Source: Spirochaetales bacterium
GTDB lineage: Bacteria > Spirochaetota > Spirochaetia > UBA9216
DNA: 41,632 bases
Assembly: GCA_016342585.1 (NCBI GenBank)
Contig: JAEINK010000044.1
Coordinates: 1-41,632, forward strand
Direction: 5' to 3'
The position numbers were made by a program, and so were the translations under genes. The notes beneath the pieces are model-generated. The model saw only the letters and a program-made list of their open reading frames with translations. It had not been told where the DNA came from and searched no databases. Positions 1-7,651 of the stretch are shown piece after piece (position 1 is the stretch's first letter; each line of letters starts with the position of its first letter).

Positions 1-170
1 ATCTTTCATAGAAACAGTCTACAAGAAATTTCCCTTTATGTCTAGTTTTTTATACGTCGTCCTGAGTAGTTACCAAATTTTTTCATATCAAAATTATAAA
101 AGAGGCGGAAAAATCTGTCAAATTAAAATCCCCTGGGATTTGCTTAGGACTCGGAATGGCCCAAACTTGA

Positions 171-201
171 AAAAAGACCGCCTCAGGAAGAGACGGTCTT
201 T
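171..201 (-). terminator. Rho-independent terminator after the RLP gene
   Basis: On the minus strand an 8-bp perfect stem (AAAGACCG pairing with CGGTCTTT, arms 194-201 and 173-180) is followed by six Ts. It lies about 30 bp past the stop of the RuBisCO-like gene and ends the transketolase/RLP operon. Bases 1-170 beyond it hold nothing I recognise. Confidence 0.85.
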
Positions 202-221
202 ACAAAACGGAACGTATTTGG

Positions 222-231
222 GAAGCGCTTC
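222..231. promoter_or_regulatory. Perfect 10-bp palindrome, cre/LacI-operator-like core
   Basis: GAAGCGCTTC is a perfect palindrome with a central CG, the core shape of LacI/CcpA-type operators. It starts two bases after the RLP stop codon and lies before the terminator, an odd place for an operator. It could be chance, or could belong to a gene outside the window. Confidence 0.25.
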
Positions 232-233
232 TA

Positions 234-1385
234 TCAACCTGCCGCTTTCGAAACCAGTTTCCGAAGCTCAAGGCAACTCTCAGTCAGCGTCCCCTCTCCA
301 CGATGGAGACCGCCACCCACAAGCAGGGCAACCTCACCCCCATAAAAGTCAACAATTTCAGGAATTCGGTCCAGGGTCATTCCACCGCCTGGGGCAGGAA
401 AACAATCATTCAACCCCCCAAGCTCAGCCGCAGTTGCCCGGGCAATCTCGGTACACTCATCCTTTGAAAAAGAGAATCGACCACCATAGTTCGGATAGAC
501 AGAAAGGTCTGCTCCAGCCATACGTGCCAGGGTGCCATAGAGAACACCATGACTGAAACCGTTATCGGGAGAGGTGACATAGCTGCCAAGGAAAGAGGGG
601 TGAGACATGAGGGGAAGACCCAGAGAGTCATCCTCTGCTATCCTTTTCAGCATATCCCAGCCGACAAGACCGGCACTGAGCATGAGCCCACCGGCACCAG
701 CCTCTTTGGCATAATGAGCCCAATCCAGAATTTTATCAGATGGTCCCGAAATACTGGGCATATAAATGGATTTAAAACCGGTCTTTGCATTAGCCTCATT
801 GACAGCTTCACTGCATAGTTTTACACGTTCATAAAAAGGGCTGAAGGGTTGATCACAAAGTCCATGATCATCCTTGATAATATCAATCCCGCCTAAAGCA
901 AACTGGGAGGTTTGATCGGCAAGTTCCCCGGCAGACATACCCTGCGGTTTAATGGCGGTTGTAATGAGAGGGCGCCCTTCGGCAGCAAATAATTCACGTA
1001 ACCCCTCCCTGCCAAATCGAGGCCCTTTAAAATGCTTCAAAAGAATTTCGGGAAGGTCCAGCCCAACAATCCTTACTCCGGGAAAGAGGCTGCAGTTACC
1101 AAAGATGACATTTAAAAACTGAACAAACTGAAACCCGGTTAATTCAACGGCAAAACTAATGGATACCTTCTGATGACTTTCATCAACCTCTTCAATCCTT
1201 TCAATCCGCCCGACAATCTTCTCTTTGATGTCTCCCTCGGGAACCAGATCTGCCGGGAATTCAACAGTCTGTTCATAACAGAGATTGGTAGCCATCATCA
1301 GGGCTTCTTCCGCACTGACCTTTAATACATAATCAACCACAAACCGCTCACCGGAGAGTTCTAGCTTCTGACCCTGAGGAATCAT
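234..1385 (-). CDS. RuBisCO-like protein (RuBisCO large-subunit superfamily, form IV)
   Basis: A 383-residue member of the RuBisCO large-subunit superfamily, shorter than true RuBisCO. Visible landmarks are the TTAIKPQG strand with K146 (position of the first catalytic lysine), GGIDIIKDDH with K171 (position of the carbamylated lysine) and D173, the SHPS segment with H262 (position of the catalytic histidine), and the glycine-rich phosphate-binding segments 333-335 and 357-359. The metal-ligand glutamate of the usual KDDE motif is replaced by H174, and no GTVVGKLEG loop is evident. It is therefore unlikely to fix CO2. Known RLPs act as enolases, isomerases, decarboxylases or transcarboxylase/hydrolases on ketose or keto-acid phosphates. 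It is last in an operon with a split transketolase and starts where the transketolase C subunit ends. The substrate is not determinable here; a branched 3-oxo sugar-acid phosphate, as in apionate catabolism, is one option. Confidence 0.85.
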   Translation of the reverse strand: MIPQGQKLELSGERFVVDYVLKVSAEEALMMATNLCYEQTVEFPADLVPEGDIKEKIVGRIERIEEVDESHQKVSISFAVELTGFQFVQFLNVIFGNCSLFPGVRIVGLDLPEILLKHFKGPRFGREGLRELFAAEGRPLITTAIKPQGMSAGELADQTSQFALGGIDIIKDDHGLCDQPFSPFYERVKLCSEAVNEANAKTGFKSIYMPSISGPSDKILDWAHYAKEAGAGGLMLSAGLVGWDMLKRIAEDDSLGLPLMSHPSFLGSYVTSPDNGFSHGVLYGTLARMAGADLSVYPNYGGRFSFSKDECTEIARATAAELGGLNDCFPAPGGGMTLDRIPEIVDFYGGEVALLVGGGLHRGEGTLTESCLELRKLVSKAAG

Positions 1386-2392
1386 TAAAGGGCCTCCGCT
1401 TTGGCACTGGAGTGAACAGCCTCTATTCGAACCTCTTCGAGATCCTCTTCAGAAATATTCAAGGAGCGGCCGAGGAAATCCTCAACATTTTTTACCAGGG
1501 AAAGGGAATCCAAACCATAGGTTTTCATGAGGTAATGCCGGCTTCCGCCGTGTGCAAAGGTATCCTGCAGGCCTATCTTGTGAAGTTTCTTGGCCATACC
1601 CTGGGCTGCCATAATCTCGGCCACAGCTGTTCCAAGCCCACCGGTAACGATGTGATTCTCCATGGTGATAACACCCTTGTTTGCCTTCTGGAGGGCCTTT
1701 AAAACGGCAGGATCATCGAAGGGCTTATGGGTGGTAATGTGGAGGTGTTCAACAGACAAACCTCTCTCCTTGAGAACAGGAATAGCACGCATGGCCTCTT
1801 CGGTACAGATGCCCGAAGTAAGGAGTGTAATATCATCCCCTTCAGAGAGAGTTCGTGCGGTATTGAATTTAATCCGGTCTTCCTTGTCAAATAGACGGGG
1901 TACTTCTCCCCTAAGCATTCTGACATAAACAGGGCCTTTTGTATTGTAGACAGGATCCAGAATCGATTCGATATCGGTGGCATCGCCGGTCTCAAAAATC
2001 GAGACATTGGGTACCGTTCTCATCACAGCAACATCGTCGATGGCCTGATGGGTCGCCCCTCCTGGCGTCGTAATTCCGGGAAGGAATCCAAACATTTTTA
2101 CTGGGAGGTTGGAATAAGCGATTGAACTTATTATCTGGTTCAAAGCCTGGCGATAGATGAAAACAGCAAAGGTGTGAACAAAGGGGATATACCCCTCTCT
2201 TGCCAGACCGGCGGCGAAACTGAGCATATTCTGCTCCGCCACTCCCATAGAGAAAAACCTGTCGGGATAGGCATCCCTGAAATTATTCACTTCAACAGAA
2301 GAGGTAAGGTCGGCCGATAAAACCACAACTTCCGGCTTATCCTTTGCCCATTCTACAAAATTATTATTATGTATTTTGCTTTTAATTTCCAT
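1385..2392 (-). CDS. Transketolase, C-terminal subunit (split enzyme)
   Basis: The pyrimidine-binding and C-terminal domains of a two-subunit transketolase, 335 residues. The motif GVAEQNM (E53) supplies the glutamate that activates the N1' of thiamine diphosphate. ITTPGGATHQAIDD and the later GGLGTAVAE segment fit the family. I choose the ATG at 2392 because GGGAGG lies 9 nt upstream; an ATG at 2419 would give nine extra residues buried in the preceding gene. The start overlaps the end of the N-terminal subunit gene by 11 nt, which suggests translational coupling and 1:1 assembly. It should transfer a two-carbon ketol unit between phosphorylated sugars. Split transketolases with this layout include apulose-4-phosphate transketolase (AptA/AptB), but housekeeping-type activity cannot be excluded. 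Confidence 0.88.
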   Translation of the reverse strand: MEIKSKIHNNNFVEWAKDKPEVVVLSADLTSSVEVNNFRDAYPDRFFSMGVAEQNMLSFAAGLAREGYIPFVHTFAVFIYRQALNQIISSIAYSNLPVKMFGFLPGITTPGGATHQAIDDVAVMRTVPNVSIFETGDATDIESILDPVYNTKGPVYVRMLRGEVPRLFDKEDRIKFNTARTLSEGDDITLLTSGICTEEAMRAIPVLKERGLSVEHLHITTHKPFDDPAVLKALQKANKGVITMENHIVTGGLGTAVAEIMAAQGMAKKLHKIGLQDTFAHGGSRHYLMKTYGLDSLSLVKNVEDFLGRSLNISEEDLEEVRIEAVHSSAKAEAL

Positions 2393-3374
2393 CAGTGAAA
2401 TCCTCCCGAATAAGTCCATTCACACCGTCGGTCATGTTTTTGTTGTAATACTGTCTGTACTCTTCCCGTTCGGCAGGATCCGTAAACCTGACATAGTGAA
2501 GTTTTGGACTCCTCTTCTTTAACAGGGGAATTTTATAACAAGGGTCTGTATATGCGAGTACAAAAAGAGGTCGTCCGTCGGCCTGTTCCTCGGCAGGAGC
2601 AACCAGAGCTTCAATGTCGTTTCCATCCACTTTATGAACTCGAGCTCCGAAGGCCTCTAATTTTTTATCCAGAGGTTCAATCCCCATAACATCTGTCATA
2701 AGACCATCACACTGCTGTCCATTTATATCGATATAAACGCCTATATTATCAAGCTTATAATGGCTGAGAACATTCAAGGTCTCCCAGGTTTGCCCCTCCT
2801 GGAATTCACCATCAGAAAGGAAGACCCAGATTCTATCATCCTGACCTTTCATTTTCTTTGCCTGTGCTACACCCGCAGCCTGACTTAAGGTTTGTGCAAG
2901 TGAACCTCCCATCATATCAAAACCGGGTGAGTGTTCCGCACCGATCATCTCCACGGTACTCCCGTCATGGTTGAACTGCTTAAGCCCCTCTTCAGACATT
3001 CTTCCCGATTCGATCAAAGCTGTATAGAGAACCAGGGCATAGTGGGCCGGGCTCAGGTAGAAGCGGTCCCATTTATCGGGAGTATGTCCATTGTAGCAGC
3101 CTCCCTGCAGGACCTTAACTCCGGGAGTTCCGGGAACCCCGGGAAAGGGTGGAGGAACGTCGGGGGCTGTAGAGGGTCCCAGGTTCATTATCTTCATATA
3201 AAGGGCCGCCAGAGTTTCGGCCGCAGAACAGGCCTGACTTAAATATCCACCATTATTTGTTATTGTATGTTTCATTACTCTGCGGCGAATTCCATCAGCC
3301 ATGACTTTGCTGTTTTCAAGCCAATCTGTACCAGTAGACCTGGAAAGCCCGCCAGAGCTTATTATATCGGTCAT
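2382..3374 (-). CDS. Transketolase, N-terminal subunit (split enzyme)
   Basis: The thiamine-diphosphate-binding half of a split transketolase, 330 residues. SPAHYALVLY (H111) matches the conserved SKGHA histidine region, HSPGFDMMGGSLAQ matches the helix before the cofactor site, and SDGEFQEG (187-194) followed by IDING is the diphosphate/metal motif, with Ser for the first Gly of GDG. A proline-rich insert at residues 66-90 lengthens the loop before H111 compared with ordinary transketolases and may mark a substrate-specific clade. The start has AAGGAG 6 nt upstream and a good promoter just before it. It forms an operon with the C subunit and the RLP. Confidence 0.88.
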   Translation of the reverse strand: MTDIISSGGLSRSTGTDWLENSKVMADGIRRRVMKHTITNNGGYLSQACSAAETLAALYMKIMNLGPSTAPDVPPPFPGVPGTPGVKVLQGGCYNGHTPDKWDRFYLSPAHYALVLYTALIESGRMSEEGLKQFNHDGSTVEMIGAEHSPGFDMMGGSLAQTLSQAAGVAQAKKMKGQDDRIWVFLSDGEFQEGQTWETLNVLSHYKLDNIGVYIDINGQQCDGLMTDVMGIEPLDKKLEAFGARVHKVDGNDIEALVAPAEEQADGRPLFVLAYTDPCYKIPLLKKRSPKLHYVRFTDPAEREEYRQYYNKNMTDGVNGLIREDFTDGN

Positions 3375-3394
3375 TATTTTCTCCTTATTTTAAT

Positions 3395-3423
3395 ACTATA
3401 CCCTCAAACCACAGGTAAATCAA
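3395..3423 (-). promoter_or_regulatory. Sigma-70-type promoter of the transketolase/RLP operon
   Basis: On the minus strand TTGATT (3418-3423), a 17-bp spacer and TATAGT (3395-3400) form a near-consensus promoter about 20 bp upstream of the N-subunit start. None of the TATACGTATA operators used elsewhere in the island overlaps it, so this operon may be controlled separately. Confidence 0.75.
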
Positions 3424-3470
3424 CACATATCGGTCAGGAACATTCATTTTTTGTAGTATTTGTGTGGTTT

Positions 3471-3516
3471 TGTTTTCAAAACAGTCAAAACCCAACCAAA
3501 TCATGCATTTATGCAT
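3471..3516. promoter_or_regulatory. Two palindromes upstream of the transketolase promoter
   Basis: TGTTTTcAAAACA (3471-3483) is a perfect 6+1+6 inverted repeat. ATGCATTTATGCAT (3503-3516) is two ATGCAT palindromes two bases apart. They lie about 50-90 bp upstream of the -35 box, a plausible place for an activator or upstream repressor site. The region is AT-rich, so chance is possible. Confidence 0.25.
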
Positions 3517-3562
3517 AGGGATTAAAAGAAAGAGATTCATTTATAAAATAATTATGAATCAT

Positions 3563-3607
3563 ATAAAAAAAAGAAGAGCTCAGAAATGCTCTGAGCCCCT
3601 CTTCTTT
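3563..3607 (-). terminator. Rho-independent terminator after the HpcH/HpaI aldolase gene
   Basis: On the minus strand AAAGAAGAG pairs with CTCTTCTTT, with an inner CTCAGA/TCTGAG stem and a 3-nt bulge, followed by a run of Ts. It ends the five-gene operon starting at 8722 and separates it from the transketolase/RLP operon. Confidence 0.85.
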
Positions 3608-3632
3608 AGAAGTAAGAATTTTGTAGAATGAT

Positions 3633-4412
3633 TTATTCTGTGTATTCTTTGAACTGGGCAAGTCTTTCTCTTGCAGCGGCACCTAAGGAGGTAGTATCCG
3701 AAAAGAAGAACACCAGTTGGTAGCCTTTATCATATTTAGCCTTTGCATCTTCCCAGGTACCAGCAACAGTTGAGAGGACTTTACCAGAGGCAAAAACCTT
3801 CTCTTCAACCTCTTTTATAGCAGCCTGTACTTCGGGATGTTTCGGATCCCCGAAATGCCCCATATTCGTGGCCAGGTCCATTGGTCCGATAAAAATACCA
3901 TCGAGTCTTTCTATAGTAAGAATCTCATCTAAATTAGCCACAGCAACAGGTGTCTCTACAGCTGTCATCAGGTAGATCTCTTCATTAGCATTTGAGAGAT
4001 ACTCCATGGATTTATTTCCATAATGGGCCGCTCTGGGAGAACCGGCAACCCCGCGTATCCCCTCTAAGGGGTAAGATACTGCAGACACCGCATCGAGAGC
4101 CTCTTCTTTCGTGTTCACATAGGGAACAAGCAGTCCATACACACCGGCATCGAGGATTTTCTTAATCTGAACAAAGTCATTCCAGGGAGCTCTTGAAAAG
4201 GGAACGGCAATTTCGCCCTTCATAGATTGAATCTGCAGTATCGTGGACATGATATCACCGGGGCCATGCTCGAGGTCAATCATCAACGCCTCATAGCCTG
4301 CTTCAGCCATAACTTCTGCGGTTATTGGGCTTGCAGCCTGAAGCCATGCACCACTAATCTTCTTTCCGTCTTTAAGGGCGTGTCTCACCCAGTTTTTATT
4401 TTTTTCCAACAT
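3633..4412 (-). CDS. HpcH/HpaI-family class II (metal-dependent) aldolase
   Basis: A 259-residue TIM-barrel aldolase of the HpcH/HpaI family, which cleaves 2-keto-3-deoxy or 4-hydroxy-2-oxo acids to pyruvate and an aldehyde. The catalytic set is visible: H49 in DLEHGP, R74 in FSRAPW, E153 in AVETPVA and D179 in GPMDLA. The spacing equals that of H45, R70, E149 and D175 in HpcH. I choose ATG 4412 because GGAAGGA sits 7 nt upstream; an ATG at 4445 overlaps the previous gene and adds 11 unrelated residues. Last gene of the operon, 25 bp after the isomerase-like gene. It probably performs the final C-C cleavage of the pathway. Confidence 0.88.
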   Translation of the reverse strand: MLEKNKNWVRHALKDGKKISGAWLQAASPITAEVMAEAGYEALMIDLEHGPGDIMSTILQIQSMKGEIAVPFSRAPWNDFVQIKKILDAGVYGLLVPYVNTKEEALDAVSAVSYPLEGIRGVAGSPRAAHYGNKSMEYLSNANEEIYLMTAVETPVAVANLDEILTIERLDGIFIGPMDLATNMGHFGDPKHPEVQAAIKEVEEKVFASGKVLSTVAGTWEDAKAKYDKGYQLVFFFSDTTSLGAAARERLAQFKEYTE

Positions 4413-4437
4413 CTTTATTCCTTCCTTTAGTATTTGC

Positions 4438-5856
4438 TTAACCAAATACTTCGGCTTCTATTCCTAGAAGATCACAGACTTCCAACAGCTCTGTAAGATA
4501 ATTTCCAGCTACACCAGAGATATGGTTTGAACCATATTCATTTATGAATCTTTCAAGATCAAAATTCACTTTAGCAAAGAGTGTAGGCAACTGATGAGGT
4601 CCTCGTGCTTCCACGAATTCATCCACCATCTCCTGGGTTGGAGTCTCAGCATTACAGGGGATAATAGCCATCTTATACTTCCCACCCTTTCTATAGAGCC
4701 GTGCCAACTGCATAGGACCTTCTGATGCATTGAAATAGGTTATTCCTCCACCTGCCGGCCGTACGGACTGTTTGAATCGAATTTTTTTCAGATTCTCTTT
4801 TGTATCCTGATTTCGTCCAGCATAATAAACACAGATCGCACCACAGTTCACACAATAAACCATCTCTCTCTCTTCATCGATGTGACTCACATCGGCAAAA
4901 AAAGTAGGCAGGCCACCGGAAAGGATCTTCAAGATCTGTTGGGTTAATGCACCATCAGCATCAGCTTCACAAGCGATAGGAGTCGTCTCTTTTGATCCTT
5001 CAGCATCTTCATGGTTGGCAAGAAGCGCCTGTGTCATACACTGGGGGATATAAGAGTTTGATAGTTCATGCATACATTTGATAGCGATAAAATCCATTCC
5101 ATAATCTTTGACAAGATCTTTGGTAGCCAGATAGCATGCCAATTGGAAATCGAACTTCTCTTTTGTAAACTTGTCATCGTTGTAATCGATAGTAAGAGCA
5201 TTCTCTTCCATCCAGATTCTTGTCTTATCGATCCGTTCCTGCGGCATCAGTTCAGCAAGCCGTACAATCTCTATCTGAGCAAGATGCTCAGTATCGATAC
5301 CGAACTGGCTTCTCCACTGCATAGGATCGAAAAGTCCTGTATCGATACCAATGGATCGGCCACCAAAAAGGCCAAAAACGGACCCCTTGAGTTTCTGTTT
5401 TACTGCAGCCGCTCTGATAAGTGGTAAAAGTTTTTTCTCATAAGAGGATACGGAGTATTTATCTCGGATATTCTTATGGGGGTAATCGATCTGCGCCAAT
5501 GCCCCGGAAGCACCTAATAAACCAACACAACCATGAGTACCAGGATCAGTATTTCCGACAAGGATGGTATACAGTCCCATCCTCTGGACACCATGAACAA
5601 CCAGGTTCGGGGATGTCCAGCAGGGGATGTGTGCAATTAAAAGTTCAACACCTGCCGCCTTAAGTTCATCTACTGCGATATTGATCTGTTCTCTTGTCCT
5701 TGCAATATCTGAAGATAATACAAGCTCAATGGGTAACTTTTTAAGTGTCTCAATAGCCTTGGCATGCAACGGGATCGTCTTATGGGAAAACACTTTTTCC
5801 CACATGTCTGGTCTATGATCACCAAAGGTGATAAATCCTACTTTAGGATAACTCAT
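4438..5856 (-). CDS. L-fucose/L-arabinose isomerase-like protein
   Basis: A 472-residue protein of the fucose/arabinose isomerase fold. The probable Mn-binding residues are in place: E297 in ACEADADGA, D322 in FADVSH and H445 near the C-terminus in GSNHISG. The E-to-D spacing of 25 matches FucI (E337/D361). It is shorter than FucI (about 590) and close to arabinose isomerase length. Such proteins interconvert aldoses and ketoses, but many members in sugar-acid clusters have unknown substrates. GGGAGG lies 8 nt before the ATG, which overlaps the SDR stop as TAATG. Its place among dehydrogenases and an aldolase suggests isomerisation of an oxidised or ring-opened sugar. Confidence 0.8.
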   Translation of the reverse strand: MSYPKVGFITFGDHRPDMWEKVFSHKTIPLHAKAIETLKKLPIELVLSSDIARTREQINIAVDELKAAGVELLIAHIPCWTSPNLVVHGVQRMGLYTILVGNTDPGTHGCVGLLGASGALAQIDYPHKNIRDKYSVSSYEKKLLPLIRAAAVKQKLKGSVFGLFGGRSIGIDTGLFDPMQWRSQFGIDTEHLAQIEIVRLAELMPQERIDKTRIWMEENALTIDYNDDKFTKEKFDFQLACYLATKDLVKDYGMDFIAIKCMHELSNSYIPQCMTQALLANHEDAEGSKETTPIACEADADGALTQQILKILSGGLPTFFADVSHIDEEREMVYCVNCGAICVYYAGRNQDTKENLKKIRFKQSVRPAGGGITYFNASEGPMQLARLYRKGGKYKMAIIPCNAETPTQEMVDEFVEARGPHQLPTLFAKVNFDLERFINEYGSNHISGVAGNYLTELLEVCDLLGIEAEVFG

Positions 5857-6689
5857 TACTGATCCTCCCTCTTCTGCTGAAGAAAATCATAATCTTCATC
5901 AGTGATTGTCTTATAACCAGGAACAGGGAATGCTTGAAAGCTTCTTCCTCCATCATTGTAGATGGACTGCCCCATGATAAAATCAGAGTCTTCACATGCC
6001 AGGAATACAGCAAGCCTTCCACACTCTGAGGTGGTTCCGATTCTCCCGATTGGTGTTCTTGAGATTACCGTATCGAATAACTGCTTATCCGATCCTACCC
6101 GTCTCATCAGTTCAGTATCGATCGGACCTGGTGCTATCGCATTGACCTTGATCCCGTAGGGAGCAAGATCGACGGCCTGCACCTTCGTCAACTGCTGTAC
6201 GCCACCTTTACTTGTGGTGTAGACCATCTGTGAATTCAAGGCGAGATATGCATTAACTGATGACATATTGATGATCGCGCCACCGGTTCCCTGCTTTACC
6301 ATTTCTCGTGCAGCATACTGATCACCAAAGAACATTCCTCGCAGGTTTACATCCATAATTTGATCATACTGATCTGGAGAAATATCAAGATAGGCAGTCT
6401 TATCTGGATCGTTAATCCCGGCGTTGGAAACATAAATATCGACCTTTCCGAACTTCTCGACAGTTTTATCGATTATATTCTGCAGACTATCCAAGTTCCC
6501 CACATCACAGGGGACATACATCGCTTCACCGCTGAGAGAAAGGAGCTCAGAGAGCCCCTCCTCCCCGGTTTGAGGATTCCGTCCGCCGATTACGACAGAC
6601 GCCCCCTCTTTTACGAACTCGATAGCGATACCCAATCCGATACCTTTTGTACCACCGGTGATTACCGCTACTTTGCCCTTTAATTTCAT
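5856..6689 (-). CDS. Short-chain dehydrogenase/reductase (SDR)
   Basis: A 277-residue classical SDR. The nucleotide motif TGGTKGIG is at residues 11-18, SNAG at 88-91, and the catalytic residues are N114, S144, Y157 and K161. The absence of an acidic residue in VVIGGRN at the end of beta-2, with R37 instead, is more like NADP(H) enzymes, though this is weak evidence. The start overlaps the preceding stop as TAATG. It probably oxidises or reduces a hydroxyl/keto group of the sugar-acid intermediate. The C-terminal tail after FNDGG-type sequence (about residues 246-277) is longer than in many SDRs. Confidence 0.88.
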   Translation of the reverse strand: MKLKGKVAVITGGTKGIGLGIAIEFVKEGASVVIGGRNPQTGEEGLSELLSLSGEAMYVPCDVGNLDSLQNIIDKTVEKFGKVDIYVSNAGINDPDKTAYLDISPDQYDQIMDVNLRGMFFGDQYAAREMVKQGTGGAIINMSSVNAYLALNSQMVYTTSKGGVQQLTKVQAVDLAPYGIKVNAIAPGPIDTELMRRVGSDKQLFDTVISRTPIGRIGTTSECGRLAVFLACEDSDFIMGQSIYNDGGRSFQAFPVPGYKTITDEDYDFLQQKREDQ

Positions 6690-7600
6690 TATATTAACTG
6701 CCCTTTGCTATCATGATCTTTGTCATAAGTGATATCTGCAGTGGTGTTATAACCATTAGGGTTTCTGAATCCTAAAGGATTGATTCCAACAGCATACTTA
6801 GTCTTAATCTCAGTAACGAGCTTGTTGTAGTAACCTACGACAGTTTCGATGAGTTCTTCACCCTTCTCTACTGTTGCATTGGTTGGGTCACCGATTACAC
6901 CATTATCAAGGTCATCTTTTTCAGGGAGTCCAAAAGTACCTTCAAAGTGGTAGAGCATTCCCGCTCCGGCAGCCTGTCCTGGAGCAATCTTCCATGAACT
7001 GTCAAGAAGACCTTTTCCACCACCAGCTTCAGCGAGCTCCATCTGAATCATTTCCGGGTAGAGGTAGAGTCCAACTGAAGTCTCAGCTTCATCTGCATGC
7101 CACATATAGTCTTTAAGAACTGTTTTATCATCCCGGAGGAAGTCATACCATGTTGAAGAGATGGTGAAGAGTCCTTCGATACCAAGTTTATGTGTTGCAA
7201 CGAGTGTTGATGATACCTGGCCATGGGCAGAAATGATAATGAATTTATTAAAACCGCATACAGCTGCTCCACGGATAATATCTACAAGAAGTCCAATATG
7301 TGTCTCATATGTTAAAGGGATAGTTCCAGCCATTCCCCAGTGGTGATGAGGATGTGAACCGTACATTGGACAGGGAAGAACCATAGCGCCTGTTGCCGCA
7401 CCAACTTTCTCTGCAATACCGACGGCATTAAATGTATCCATACCGGTAGGACAATGAGCACCGTGCTGCTCGATAGCTCCGATGGGGAGAATCGCTACAT
7501 CACATACCTCTTTTGCATATGCGGCACACACATGCGCACTGTTTTCGTGGAACCATACTGAATCTCTTTTGTCTAATTTGAATGTTGTTTGTTTCTTCAT
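6689..7600 (-). CDS. Creatininase-family metal-dependent hydrolase
   Basis: A 303-residue creatininase-family protein. PIGAIEQHGAH...GMDT gives E44, H46 and D55, with the spacing of creatininase E34, H36 and D45. H126 lies in ISAHGQ, where the family usually has NGHGGN, and HADEAETS (168-175) matches the HAGExETS motif. The family binds two metal ions and opens cyclic amides; homologues in the Thermotoga inositol pathway (IolN) hydrolyse a cyclic diketone. Next to dehydrogenases and an isomerase, ring or lactone opening of an oxidised cyclic polyol or sugar is more likely than creatinine breakdown. RBS AGGAG is 8 nt upstream of the ATG. Confidence 0.82.
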   Translation of the reverse strand: MKKQTTFKLDKRDSVWFHENSAHVCAAYAKEVCDVAILPIGAIEQHGAHCPTGMDTFNAVGIAEKVGAATGAMVLPCPMYGSHPHHHWGMAGTIPLTYETHIGLLVDIIRGAAVCGFNKFIIISAHGQVSSTLVATHKLGIEGLFTISSTWYDFLRDDKTVLKDYMWHADEAETSVGLYLYPEMIQMELAEAGGGKGLLDSSWKIAPGQAAGAGMLYHFEGTFGLPEKDDLDNGVIGDPTNATVEKGEELIETVVGYYNKLVTEIKTKYAVGINPLGFRNPNGYNTTADITYDKDHDSKGQLI

Positions 7601-7651
7601 CTATCTTTCTCCTAAAAATTTAATTTGAAAAAATGCATAAAATCTAACTTT

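Noticed and set aside
38..556. Open frame of 172 codons on the plus strand at the left edge
   Set aside because: It runs through the terminator and antisense to the RLP gene, has no homology I recognise and an unnatural composition; a shadow frame.
234..1385. The RLP as a true, CO2-fixing RuBisCO
   Set aside because: Too short, KDDH instead of KDDE, no recognisable loop-6 GKLEG motif, no small-subunit or phosphoribulokinase gene nearby.
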